Source of the DNA: Ciceribacter sichuanensis
GTDB lineage: Bacteria > Pseudomonadota > Alphaproteobacteria > Rhizobiales > Rhizobiaceae
Length of the DNA stretch: 64,000 bases
Direction of reading: 5' to 3'
Assembly (NCBI RefSeq): GCF_024055605.1
Contig: NZ_JAMXLX010000007.1
Span: 1-64,000 of the forward strand
The position numbers were made by a program, and so were the translations under genes. The notes under the pieces are model-generated. The model ran no database searches. It was given only the letters and a program-made list of their open reading frames with translations, and was not told the DNA's origin. This document shows positions 19,625-28,158 of this stretch, one piece after another (position 1 is the first letter of the stretch; each line of letters starts with the position of its first letter).

Positions 19625-20659
19625 ATGCATAACCGCAAATATCTCATCGCCACAGTGAGCCTTGCCTCGCTGTTGCTGGCCTCCACGGCATCCGCCGAGG
19701 AACTCGCCATCTACGCCTGGTCCGGCGAACTTCCGCAGGAAATCGTCGACGACTTCGCCAAGGAAACCGGCATCAAGGTGACCATGGACACCTATGATTC
19801 CAACGAAACCATGATGGCCAAGCTTTCGGCCGGCGCATCGGGTTACGACCTGATCGAGCCCAGCCAGTATTCGGTTCAGGTGCTTTCCAAGCAGGGCCTG
19901 CTGCTCGAACTCGACCATGCCAAGCTGCCGAACCTCACCCATCTCGGCGAAGCCTTCAAGAACGTATCCTTCGACCCGGGCCAGAAGTTCAGCGTTCCCT
20001 ATATCTGGGGCACGACCGGCTTCGCCTATAACGAGGAATGCGTGAAGGACGCCCCGACAAGCTGGAAGGCGCTCTGGGATCCGGCATATGAAGGTCGCAT
20101 CTACATGCTGGACAACATGCTCGCCGCCTACATCGCCGGCCTGCAGGTCAACGGTTTCCACGCAGGCACCACCAACCCCGAGGAAATCGAAAAGGCCACC
20201 CAGTCGCTCATCGAGCAGAAGAAGGTGCTCGGCGGCTACAACAGCAGCAACTTCGGCGATCTCGTCGCTTCGGGCGAGGCCTGCATCGTGCAGGGCTGGA
20301 ACGGCAACATCGCCCAGGCGATCACCACCAATCCGAAGGTTCACTATGTGATCCCGGAAGAAGGCGGCTCGATGTGGATCGATGGCTTCTCCATCCCGAA
20401 GGCAGCCAAGAACGCCGATGCAGCCTACAAGTTCATGGATTACATCATGAAGCCGGAAGTGGCCGCCAAGGCTGCCAACCTTTCGAAGTCCGCAACCGTC
20501 GTCGATGCAGCCAAGGCGCTGCTTCCCAAGGATGTCGCAGAGAACCCGGCCATCTATCCGCCGGCCGACAAGCTGACGAAGGTCGATTTCATCCTCGATG
20601 TCGGCGACGCGACCAAGCTCTACCAGGATGGCTGGACCAAGGTGAAGACCGCTCAGTAA
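19625..20659 (+). CDS. Polyamine-type periplasmic substrate-binding protein (PotD/PotF-like)
   Basis: A 344-aa protein with a signal peptide cleaved about after ASTASA (residue 24), then ELAIYAWSGELPQEIVDDF, the typical PotD/PotF opening (cf. YNWTEYIP in PotD). GGGGAAC 8 bases before ATG 19625 is the ribosome site. The group binds putrescine, spermidine and other cationic or guanidino compounds; the exact ligand is not readable here. Confidence 0.92.
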   Translation: MHNRKYLIATVSLASLLLASTASAEELAIYAWSGELPQEIVDDFAKETGIKVTMDTYDSNETMMAKLSAGASGYDLIEPSQYSVQVLSKQGLLLELDHAKLPNLTHLGEAFKNVSFDPGQKFSVPYIWGTTGFAYNEECVKDAPTSWKALWDPAYEGRIYMLDNMLAAYIAGLQVNGFHAGTTNPEEIEKATQSLIEQKKVLGGYNSSNFGDLVASGEACIVQGWNGNIAQAITTNPKVHYVIPEEGGSMWIDGFSIPKAAKNADAAYKFMDYIMKPEVAAKAANLSKSATVVDAAKALLPKDVAENPAIYPPADKLTKVDFILDVGDATKLYQDGWTKVKTAQ

Positions 20660-20675
20660 CTCCCATCTGAGCGGT

Positions 20676-20718
20676 GGGCGGCGGCCGAGAATCCCCAACC
20701 CCGACCGTCGCCCCTTTT
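20676..20718 (+). terminator. Attenuator hairpin between the binding-protein and ATPase genes
   Basis: A GC-rich stem (GGGCGGCGGCCG pairing with CGACCGTCGCCC, with one G-T pair and one mismatch) closes a 14-base loop and is followed by CTTTT. It lies 16 bases after the binding-protein stop and would lower expression of downstream genes relative to the binding protein. Confidence 0.65.
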
Positions 20719-20750
20719 ATCCCTGTTGCAGAATGAGCCTGGAAAGAGCG

Positions 20751-21875
20751 ATGCCGCCCGACACCCGGAACACCCCGCGGCCGGACAGGACCGCCATCGA
20801 GCTGATCAACCTGTGCAAGGTTTTCGGCTCCGATGCGGAAAACCCGTCCCATGCCGTCGACCACATGAACCTGAAGATCCGCGCCGGCGAGTTCTTCACC
20901 TTTCTCGGCCCGTCCGGCTGCGGGAAGACCACGACGCTGCGCATGATCGCCGGCTTCGAGGAACCCAGCAGCGGCAATATCGTGCTTGATGGTCGCGAGG
21001 TCTCCGGCTCGCCGCCGCACCTGCGCAACGTCAATACCGTGTTTCAGAGCTATGCACTCTTCCCCCACCTGACAGTGGCGGACAATGTTGGCTTCGGGCT
21101 CGCGGTCAAGCGCGTGCCGAAAGCGGAACGTCGCGACCGTATTCAGGCAGCGCTCGCCTCTGTCCGGATGGCGCATGTTGCCGACCGCAAGCCGTCAGCC
21201 CTTTCAGGCGGACAGCAGCAGCGTGTGGCGCTCGCCCGTGCGCTGGTGAACGAACCGTCCGTGCTGCTGCTTGACGAACCCTTTGGCGCGCTGGACCTGA
21301 AGCTGCGGCGGGAAATGCAGGTCGAGATCAAGGAAATGCAGCGCAAGCTCGGCATCACCTTCATCTTCGTCACCCACGATCAGGAAGAAGCGCTGACCAT
21401 GTCCGACCGCATCGCGGTCATGTCATCCGGCATCATCCGGCAGGTCGATGACCCCGTCGGTATCTATGAGCGCCCCTGCGACCGGTTCACCGCGAATTTC
21501 ATCGGTGACATGAACATGCTCGATGCCAAGATCACGAACATCGACGACCGCGACGCGGCCGTCTCGGCCGGAGGGCTGGACCTCGTTCTTCCGCGTCCGC
21601 CTCGGCAGCTTGGCATCGGAGATACGGCAACGATCGCCATTCGCCCTGAGGCCCTGACGCTCGGCACGGGCGGAAGCGAGACGATATCCTTTACCGGCTC
21701 CTGCGGCACGACCGTCTACACCGGCACCGACCGGCTGATCCCGATCACGCTTATGACCGGCGAGACAATGACCATGCGCGTCAGGAACCGGCTGGGTGCT
21801 GCACCCGTACCCTTGCCCGGCGAGATGCTGACCGTCTCCTGCCCGCTTGCCGCCATTCATCTTCTTACCAACTGA
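20751..21875 (+). CDS. Polyamine-type ABC transporter ATP-binding protein (PotA-like)
   Basis: A 374-aa ATPase with Walker A GPSGCGKTT, signature LSGGQQQRVALARAL, Walker B VLLLDEPFGALD, switch His in VTHD and a C-terminal TOBE domain (about 285-374). GGAAAGA before ATG 20751 favours MPPDTRN as start; the alternative ATG 20733 has a poorer site. Confidence 0.92.
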   Translation: MPPDTRNTPRPDRTAIELINLCKVFGSDAENPSHAVDHMNLKIRAGEFFTFLGPSGCGKTTTLRMIAGFEEPSSGNIVLDGREVSGSPPHLRNVNTVFQSYALFPHLTVADNVGFGLAVKRVPKAERRDRIQAALASVRMAHVADRKPSALSGGQQQRVALARALVNEPSVLLLDEPFGALDLKLRREMQVEIKEMQRKLGITFIFVTHDQEEALTMSDRIAVMSSGIIRQVDDPVGIYERPCDRFTANFIGDMNMLDAKITNIDDRDAAVSAGGLDLVLPRPPRQLGIGDTATIAIRPEALTLGTGGSETISFTGSCGTTVYTGTDRLIPITLMTGETMTMRVRNRLGAAPVPLPGEMLTVSCPLAAIHLLTN

Positions 21876-21884
21876 GGCCCTGAA

Positions 21885-22580
21885 ATGCCCATGAAATCCT
21901 ACCGGTTCGGCGACATGCCGGCCGCCCTCGACGAGACGCTTCTCGCCCGCTTCCGCGGCGTGGAAGCGGCAACCGTCGGCCACTATCTGCACGACCGCTT
22001 CATGCGCAACGACCTGCGCCCGCTGATCGACGGTGTCAGGATCGCCGGCACAGCCGTGACCGTCTCCATCGCGGGTGCGGACTCCACATTGCTCTACCAT
22101 GCCATGGATTGGGTACGCCCCGGCGACGTGCTGGTGATCGACCGCGCCGGCGACGAACGCCACGCCCCCTGGGGCGGCTTCATGGCCGCCGTCGCGAAGC
22201 TGCGCGGTATTGCCGGCGTGATCGTCGATGGGATGATCACCGATCCGGAAGCGATCCGCGACGCCGGCGTTCCGACTTGGGCACGCGGCGTCTCGCCGAT
22301 CACTACCAAGCTGCTCAATCTCGGCGGCGGCTTCAATATTCCGATCTCCTGTGGCGGCGTGGCCGTCAATCCGGGCGACGCGGTGCTCGCCGACGACTGC
22401 GGCATCCTCGTGCTGCCGCCGTCCGAGGTCGAAGACCTCACAGCCATTGCCCTGGCCGATCAGGCCGACGAAGGCGGTTGGATCGAGCGGCTCAAGAAGG
22501 GCGAAAGCCTGCAGGATCTCGTCGACATCGCCGGCATGATCGCCGAACGCAACCGGAAGGACGCAGAACTCCATGGCTGA
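21885..22580 (+). CDS. RraA-like protein (HMG/CHA aldolase-related fold)
   Basis: A 231-aa member of the RraA-like family, which includes 4-hydroxy-4-methyl-2-oxoglutarate aldolase and the ribonuclease E inhibitor RraA. Its place in a catabolic operon favours an enzyme. The family motif G-x3-D-G-x2-R-D is GVIVDGMITD here (111-120), so the Arg that positions the substrate in HMG aldolase is Thr119. That makes ordinary retro-aldol activity doubtful; it may be a different lyase or isomerase. It overlaps the next gene by 8 bp. Confidence 0.85.
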   Translation: MPMKSYRFGDMPAALDETLLARFRGVEAATVGHYLHDRFMRNDLRPLIDGVRIAGTAVTVSIAGADSTLLYHAMDWVRPGDVLVIDRAGDERHAPWGGFMAAVAKLRGIAGVIVDGMITDPEAIRDAGVPTWARGVSPITTKLLNLGGGFNIPISCGGVAVNPGDAVLADDCGILVLPPSEVEDLTAIALADQADEGGWIERLKKGESLQDLVDIAGMIAERNRKDAELHG

Positions 22581-23292
22581 CACGATCGACACCCTCGCCG
22601 TCTGGCTTTCGACGCCCCATCAGGCGATGATCGAGATCGCCCATGATATCGGCTATCGCCATATCGTGCTCGATATCGAGCACGGCCTCTTCGATCTCGA
22701 AGCGCTCGACCGCATCATCGCGCTCGGTAGGGCGCTCGGCATGAAGATGCATGCCAAGGTGCTGGGGCCACAGGCGATCCCGATCCAGCAGGCGCTCGAC
22801 ATGGGCGCCGACAGCGTCATCATCCCGCATATCGGCAATCTCGATCATGCGCGGGAAGTGACCCGCTCGGCCAAGTATCCGATGCTCGGCAATCGCAGCT
22901 TCTCCGGCACCCGGCCGGCCCGCTATGGCGGTGTCTCGCCGGAATATTACGAGCGCGAGAACACCAACACGAAATGCTACCCGATGGTGGAATCGGCCGC
23001 TGCACTCGCCGATATCGAGGCGATCCTGGCCCTTCCCACCGTCGATGGCGTGTTCGTCGGCCCGAGCGACCTTTCGCTCGACAGCGGCCGCGGCGCCTAT
23101 CGCAACACCGATGCCGACAAGGCCGATCTCGCCCAGATCGCAGCCGCGGCGAAAGCTGCCGGCAAACCCTGGATTATGCCGGCGTGGTCGCGCGCGGAAC
23201 GGGATTACGCCAAGAACCTCGGCGCCTCGCTGATGGTCGTTGCCGATGAGTATGGCTCGATCATGTCGGGCCTTGCCGACGCGGCCAAGTAA
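22573..23292 (+). CDS. HpcH/HpaI family aldolase-like protein
   Basis: A 239-aa class II pyruvate-aldolase barrel. The metal ligands E140 (PMVES) and D166 (GPSDLS) and the base His37 (DIEHGLFD) are kept. By my alignment to E. coli HpaI, the substrate-binding Arg70 is Lys62 and Gln147 is Met138, so its specificity likely differs from 4-hydroxy-2-ketoheptanedioate aldolase. Such enzymes split or make 4-hydroxy-2-keto acids using pyruvate. It is translationally coupled to the RraA-like gene. Confidence 0.85.
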   Translation: MADTIDTLAVWLSTPHQAMIEIAHDIGYRHIVLDIEHGLFDLEALDRIIALGRALGMKMHAKVLGPQAIPIQQALDMGADSVIIPHIGNLDHAREVTRSAKYPMLGNRSFSGTRPARYGGVSPEYYERENTNTKCYPMVESAAALADIEAILALPTVDGVFVGPSDLSLDSGRGAYRNTDADKADLAQIAAAAKAAGKPWIMPAWSRAERDYAKNLGASLMVVADEYGSIMSGLADAAK

Positions 23293-23316
23293 AACACACT
23301 GGATGGATCAACCATT

Positions 23317-24921
23317 ATGACCGAAGTAATTTCCTGCGGCAGCCGCCTCATGCAGATCCTTGCCGCCTATGGCGTCGACACCGTGTTCGGCATGCCGGGC
23401 GTTCACACGCTCGAAGCCTATCGCGGTCTCGAAGCCGCCGGCATCCGCCATATCGGCGTGCGCCACGAACAGGGCGCGGGTTTCATGGCCGATGGCTATG
23501 CGCGCATATCCGGCAAGCCGGGCGTCTGCCTGCTGATTTCCGGCCCCGGCGTTACCAACGCCGCGACCCCGATCGGACAGGCCTATTCCGACAGCATCCC
23601 GATGCTCGTCATCACCTCCGTCGCTGCCACCAAGGATCTCGGCATGGGGCGCGGCCGCCTGCACGAAATCACCGATCAGGCTCGCGTGACCGAGCCGCTC
23701 ACCGCCTTTTCGGCCATCGCCAATGATCCCGAGCAGGTTCGCGAATATGTGGCGCGCGCCTTCGCGCTCTTCGAGACCGGCCGCAAGCGTCCGGTCCACA
23801 TCTCCATTCCGCTCGATGTGTTCAAGGCCCCGGACGACAAGCCGGTGAAGGTGCGCAGCGCTGGCGGCGAAGCAGCGCCCGCGTCCGCTGATCTTGCGGC
23901 AGCAGCCCAGTTGCTGGCGCAGGCAAAGCGTCCCCTCATCATCGCAGGCGGCGGTGCGGCCCGCGCGGCATCTGCCGTGCAAATGCTGGCGGAAAAGATC
24001 GGCGCGGCCGTCGTTCCGACCATTGCCGGCAAGGGCGTTTTGCCGGACAGCCATCCGCTGGCCATTGAGACCACGCTCGACCGTGGCAAGACGCAGGAGT
24101 TCATCGAGAGCGCCGACATCATCCTCGCCATCGGCACCGAACTTGCCGAACCCGATGTCTGGCTGGACGGCCCGCTTCCGATGTCCGGCAAGCTGATCCG
24201 GGTCGATATCGACCGCAGCGTACTGGCCCGCGACTATGATACCGAGATCGCCATCTGCGCAGATGCCACGCTTGCCGTCGAAGGACTGCTCGATGCATTG
24301 CCCGACGCAGTCACGGGTGGCTTCAATGGCTCGAACGCCATTGCCGACCTCCGCCAGAGCGAACGCGACAACCTCACGCCGCTGGAGCAGAAGCATGTCC
24401 GCGTGCTCGACGCGCTGCGCCGGGCGATCCCGCCGGAGGGCGTCGTCTACACTGACATGACCCAGCTTGCTTACACCGGCTATGCCTTCTTCCCGACCGA
24501 GAAGCCCGGCAAGTGGTTCTTCCCGGCGGGTTATGGCACACTCGGCTTCGCGCTTCCGGCAGCAATCGGCGGCAAGATCGCCTCACCGGAGACACCTGTT
24601 GCCGTCATCGTCGGCGATGGCGGTTTCCAGTTCACGCTTCAGGAACTCGGCACGGCGGTCGAAAACAAGCTGCCGATGGCGATCATCCTGTGGAACAACG
24701 ACAGTCTCGCGCAGATCCGCGACGGCATGATCGTACGGAACATCCCGACCATCGGCGTCAATCAGCACAACCCGGATTTCGTCGCGCTGGCAAAGGCCTA
24801 TGGCTGCCACACCGCCGAACCGACCAGCTTCGACGAACTGGAAGCAGCCGTGACCGCGGCCTTTGCAGCAGACGGTCCGACTGTTATTCACGTTCGCGAA
24901 AGTGCCGATTTCCTCGCCTGA
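23317..24921 (+). CDS. ThDP-dependent decarboxylase, AruI (5-guanidino-2-oxopentanoate decarboxylase)-like
   Basis: A 534-aa protein with three ThDP-enzyme domains. E51 (VRHEQGAGFMADGYAR) is the cofactor-activating Glu; the Mg-ThDP motif begins at GDGGFQFTLQELGTAVENKLP (about 437-457) and ends NND. VYTDMTQLAYTGY and PAGYGTLGFALPAAIG resemble AruI of the arginine transaminase pathway more than acetolactate synthase. The expected reaction is decarboxylation of a 2-keto acid to an aldehyde. The assignment to a guanidino substrate is inference, supported by the polyamine-type transporter upstream. Confidence 0.8.
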   Translation: MTEVISCGSRLMQILAAYGVDTVFGMPGVHTLEAYRGLEAAGIRHIGVRHEQGAGFMADGYARISGKPGVCLLISGPGVTNAATPIGQAYSDSIPMLVITSVAATKDLGMGRGRLHEITDQARVTEPLTAFSAIANDPEQVREYVARAFALFETGRKRPVHISIPLDVFKAPDDKPVKVRSAGGEAAPASADLAAAAQLLAQAKRPLIIAGGGAARAASAVQMLAEKIGAAVVPTIAGKGVLPDSHPLAIETTLDRGKTQEFIESADIILAIGTELAEPDVWLDGPLPMSGKLIRVDIDRSVLARDYDTEIAICADATLAVEGLLDALPDAVTGGFNGSNAIADLRQSERDNLTPLEQKHVRVLDALRRAIPPEGVVYTDMTQLAYTGYAFFPTEKPGKWFFPAGYGTLGFALPAAIGGKIASPETPVAVIVGDGGFQFTLQELGTAVENKLPMAIILWNNDSLAQIRDGMIVRNIPTIGVNQHNPDFVALAKAYGCHTAEPTSFDELEAAVTAAFAADGPTVIHVRESADFLA

Positions 24922-24928
24922 GAACACG

Positions 24929-26092
24929 ATGACAACAATGACAACGGAACTGCCCGAGGCGACGCTGGAGAACTGGCGTCGTCATCCCTACAACACCTGG
25001 GGCTTCAGCCATGTCGACCGGCTGGTCACCACCCAGCCGATCAAGACCGGGCAGGACAAGCGTCCCCTGCCACGCGCCGAGAAAGTGGATCTGTCGGCGA
25101 TCTCGACGGATGGCGGCAAGACCATCAGCGCCGCTCTCTCCGACAGCTTTACCGACGGCTTCATGGTCCTGCATCGCGGCCGGATCATTGCCGAGCAGTA
25201 TGGCCCCGCCACCGACGCAGAAACGCGCCACATCGTCTTTTCCGTGAGTAAGTCCCTCACCGGCACCCTTGCCGGTGTGCTGGTCGAGCGCGGCGAACTC
25301 GATGTCGACCAGCCGGTGATCCGTTATGTGCCGGAACTGGCCGCCTCCGCCTATGGCGACTGCACTGTCCGTCATATCCTGGATATGACCGTATCGGTTC
25401 GCTTCATCGAGGATTATCTCGATCCGAAGGGCGATGTCGCCCGCTACCGGGTGGCGATGGACTGGGATCCGCCGAAGGCCTTCGAATATGAGGGTGGCTT
25501 GCACGACTTCGTCGCGACCCTTCCGCATGATGCCGGTCCGCATGGCGAGAAGTTCCATTACGTTTCACCCAACTCCGACGTTCTCGGCTGGATCCTCGAA
25601 CGCGCCGGCGGCATGGCGATGGCGGAACTGCTGTCGCGCTACATCTGGCAGCCGATGGGTGCCGAAAACGATGCCTACATCACGGTGGATCGGCAGGGCG
25701 GAGCCAGAACCGCAGGCGGCATCTGCACCACGGTTGCGGACCTCACGCGTTTTGGCGAAATGATGCGGCTCAAGGGCCTCGTCGATGGCCGGCAGGTCAT
25801 CCCGGAAAGCTGGATCGACGACATCCTCAACGGCGGCGACCGCCAGGCCTGGGCTCGCGGCGACCTGACCGACCTCTTCGCTTCGGGGCGCTACCGGTCG
25901 AAGTGGTACATCCCTGATGATGTGCCCGGCGAGTTCTGCGCCATCGGCATTCACGGTCAATGGATCTATGTCGATCCGGCCGCGGAAATGACAGCAGTCA
26001 AGCTTTCATCTCAGCCCATTCCGGCCGACGACGACCTCGACCAGCAGACACTGCAGATATTCCGCGCACTGGGCAAGCACCTGAAGCGCTGA
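24929..26092 (+). CDS. Serine hydrolase, beta-lactamase/class C family
   Basis: A 387-aa protein from ATG 24929 (MTTMTTELPE), 7 bases after the previous stop; a longer reading overlaps the decarboxylase gene. The nucleophile motif S-x-x-K is SVSK (105-108) in VFSVSKSLTG, and the second motif Y-x-N appears as YVSPNS (about 211). No signal peptide is seen, so it is probably a cytoplasmic amidase, esterase or 6-aminohexanoate-hydrolase-like enzyme. As the last gene of the operon it may open an amide or ester bond in the imported compound. Confidence 0.88.
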   Translation: MTTMTTELPEATLENWRRHPYNTWGFSHVDRLVTTQPIKTGQDKRPLPRAEKVDLSAISTDGGKTISAALSDSFTDGFMVLHRGRIIAEQYGPATDAETRHIVFSVSKSLTGTLAGVLVERGELDVDQPVIRYVPELAASAYGDCTVRHILDMTVSVRFIEDYLDPKGDVARYRVAMDWDPPKAFEYEGGLHDFVATLPHDAGPHGEKFHYVSPNSDVLGWILERAGGMAMAELLSRYIWQPMGAENDAYITVDRQGGARTAGGICTTVADLTRFGEMMRLKGLVDGRQVIPESWIDDILNGGDRQAWARGDLTDLFASGRYRSKWYIPDDVPGEFCAIGIHGQWIYVDPAAEMTAVKLSSQPIPADDDLDQQTLQIFRALGKHLKR

Positions 26093-26111
26093 TCTTTTAC
26101 ATCCAGAATGC

Positions 26112-26149
26112 AGGAAGGCGCGTCCGGTTGGACGCGCCTTCCTGTTTTA
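26112..26149 (+). terminator. Strong intrinsic terminator of the transporter-catabolic operon
   Basis: Perfect 14-bp stem AGGAAGGCGCGTCC / GGACGCGCCTTCCT with a GGTT loop, followed by GTTTTAT, 19 bases after the hydrolase stop. It closes the operon that starts at about 17.2 kb. Confidence 0.92.
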
Positions 26150-26203
26150 TCATCGACTTCCGGCCACCTGCCGATCTCTCAGCCGGCAGCCCGTGTCGAG
26201 AAA

Positions 26204-26737
26204 TCAGCTTTCCGGCGTAAGCGTCACGGACGTGCCGGTTGCAGCAAGGTTCAGGCCGAGCTGGCCGCTCACGCTGATCGTCTGCAGATGGATGGAACCC
26301 GACGTGCCGCCAATGAGGATATTGGCGCCGATGCCAGCGCCAACAGTCGCTTCCGCGGTAGCGCCCTGATAGAGGCCGCCGAGCGAGCCATGGTGATAGC
26401 CGGCTGTCGGGGCGAACACGGCCCAGACCATACGGCTGCGGGTGGTGAAGCCCACATCGACGCCCATCTTGCGAACGACGCCGGTGTAACGGTCGAGCGG
26501 CTCGCTGCCGATCGCGGAGGTGAACACGCAATCGGCTTCCTTGGCAGACCCGAGAACATAACCGACACCGCCACCGATCGAGCAATCGAGATAGCCGATC
26601 CGGACGCCACCGCGGCTATCCTGTTCCCTGAAATCCGGAACCGGTTCCTGACGGGAGATGGCATCGGCCGAAACGGCGGCTCCGGCGCCTGCCAGAACCG
26701 GCAGGGCGGCGAGCGCCACGGCAAAAATCTTTTTCAT
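26204..26737 (-). CDS. DUF992 family exported protein
   Basis: A 177-aa protein with a signal peptide (MKKIFAVALAALPVLAGAGAAV, cleaved near residue 24). The mature part is rich in Gly and Ser: VRIGYLDCSIGGGVGYVLGSAKEADCVF and the repeats of GAGIGANILIGG type are typical of DUF992 proteins in Rhizobiales. It is periplasmic or outer-membrane associated; function unknown. AGGAGT before ATG 26737 supports the start. Confidence 0.85.
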   Translation of the reverse strand: MKKIFAVALAALPVLAGAGAAVSADAISRQEPVPDFREQDSRGGVRIGYLDCSIGGGVGYVLGSAKEADCVFTSAIGSEPLDRYTGVVRKMGVDVGFTTRSRMVWAVFAPTAGYHHGSLGGLYQGATAEATVGAGIGANILIGGTSGSIHLQTISVSGQLGLNLAATGTSVTLTPES

Positions 26738-27072
26738 CCCTGTACTCCTTCAAAGCTGATGCGACCGCTGATAGGGAATCAAGCGATCGACGGGACATGA
26801 TTACCTTTGGTCAACGCATATGGCGAAAGAATGGTCCGCGCCCGGCAAGGAAGCCCCACGGCTTCGTATGCCCACACGAAAACTTTCCGCCAACCCGACA
26901 ACATCCGAAGAGATGAGCAACAGGGTTCTCGCCAGCCGCGGGAAAACCAACGAAGATATCGGCCCGCCCGGGAACCGGAGCGGCGAATGAAAGACTGTAT
27001 TTCAGCCATGCTATTTTTCGGCGGCGCGACGCCCTCCATGATGGCGTACCTCGAAAACAATGGAGAATTTTC
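26738..27072. other. 335-bp intergenic region
   Basis: It separates the DUF992 gene from the divergent metallo-hydrolase gene and must carry both promoters. An open frame (26807-27076, plus) has an arginine-rich, family-less translation and no ribosome site. I see no clear operator or RNA. Confidence 0.5.
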
Positions 27073-27948
27073 ATGAACCGCAAGCCGGTCGTTCAAGGCT
27101 TTTTCGACAAGCGGACGTTCAGCGTTCAATACGTCGTTTCCGATCCGGCAACGCACAAATGCGCCATCATCGACCCGGTGCTGGACTATGATGAGAAATC
27201 CGGCTCGACGGCCACGACCAATGCGGATCGCCTGCTCGCCTATATCGAGGAACAGGGACTGGAACTCGAATGGATCCTCGATACCCATCCCCATGCCGAT
27301 CACTTTTCGTCCGCTCATTACCTGAAGGAACGGACCGGGGCACAGACGGCGATTGGTAGCCATGTGACGGCGGTTCAGCAACTCTGGAAGGGCATCTACA
27401 ACTGGCCCGAATTCCCGGCCGACGGCTCGCAATGGGACCGCCTCTTCGCTGGGGGTGACAGTTTCACGATAGGCGAACTTGAGGCGCGCGTGCTCTTTTC
27501 GCCCGGGCATACGCTCGCCTCCATCACCTATATGATCGGCGATGCCGCCTTCATCCACGACACGCTCTTCATGCCCGACAGCGGCTCTGCACGAGCCGAT
27601 TTTCCAGGCGGCAGCGCAAACTGTCTCTGGAACTCGATCCAGCAGATCCTGTCGCTTCCCGGCGACACCAGGCTTTTCGTCGGCCACGACTATCAACCGG
27701 GAGGACGCGAGCCCCTGTGGGAAACCACGGTTGATGAACAGAAGCGCAGCAATGCGCATGTCAACGGCAAGGACGAGGCCGCGTTCGTCGCCTTGAGGAC
27801 AGCGAGGGACAAGACGCTTCCGATGCCAAAACTCATCCTGCACGCGCTGCAGGTGAATATCCGGGGCGGTCGTCTGCCGGAACCGGAGGAAGATGGCCAG
27901 CGCTACCTCAAGATTCCGTTGAATGCCCTGCCTGGCTCTGTCTGGTAA
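27073..27948 (+). CDS. MBL-fold hydrolase, Blh/ETHE1-like persulfide dioxygenase
   Basis: A 291-aa metallo-beta-lactamase-fold protein with THPHADH (71-77), FSPGHTLAS, HDTLFMPDSGSARADFPGG and LFVGHDY, the ligand pattern of ETHE1-like persulfide dioxygenases and the Blh proteins of Agrobacterium. These oxidise glutathione persulfide to sulfite. In the bigR operon Blh is accompanied by a rhodanese and membrane proteins, none of which is seen here, so this is a solitary copy. Confidence 0.85.
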   Translation: MNRKPVVQGFFDKRTFSVQYVVSDPATHKCAIIDPVLDYDEKSGSTATTNADRLLAYIEEQGLELEWILDTHPHADHFSSAHYLKERTGAQTAIGSHVTAVQQLWKGIYNWPEFPADGSQWDRLFAGGDSFTIGELEARVLFSPGHTLASITYMIGDAAFIHDTLFMPDSGSARADFPGGSANCLWNSIQQILSLPGDTRLFVGHDYQPGGREPLWETTVDEQKRSNAHVNGKDEAAFVALRTARDKTLPMPKLILHALQVNIRGGRLPEPEEDGQRYLKIPLNALPGSVW

Positions 27949-28050
27949 CCGATGTCCCCGATCCCCGCGAAACTCCGTCATAGCCGGAAGGCTTTCATGG
28001 CCCTCCAGTAGGGGAAATTGCAGTCGCGATGCGGCTCGTGATCGTATAGA

Positions 28051-28133
28051 TCTGAAGCAATTCCAGTAAAGGTGTGCAGCGGCTTTACGTTCGGAATTGC
28101 GAAAAAATAACGGCATAGAGCATTTCCACGATT
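28051..28133 (+). repeat. Rhizobiales-type intergenic palindromic repeat, copy 2 (inverted and diverged)
   Basis: Starts TCTGAAGCAATTCCAG, contains GGAATTGC, and ends TAGAGCATTTCC plus a short tail. Its reverse complement follows copy 1 (8191-8295) block by block, with a shorter segment between the two blocks. It lies in the gap between the metallo-hydrolase gene and the acetyltransferase-like gene. Confidence 0.7.
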
Positions 28134-28158
28134 TCAGGCCTTCCGGATATTTGAACCC

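Noticed and set aside
26807..27076. 89-codon plus-strand frame before the Blh-like gene
   Set aside because: Arg-rich translation, no ribosome site, no recognisable domain, overlaps the next start.
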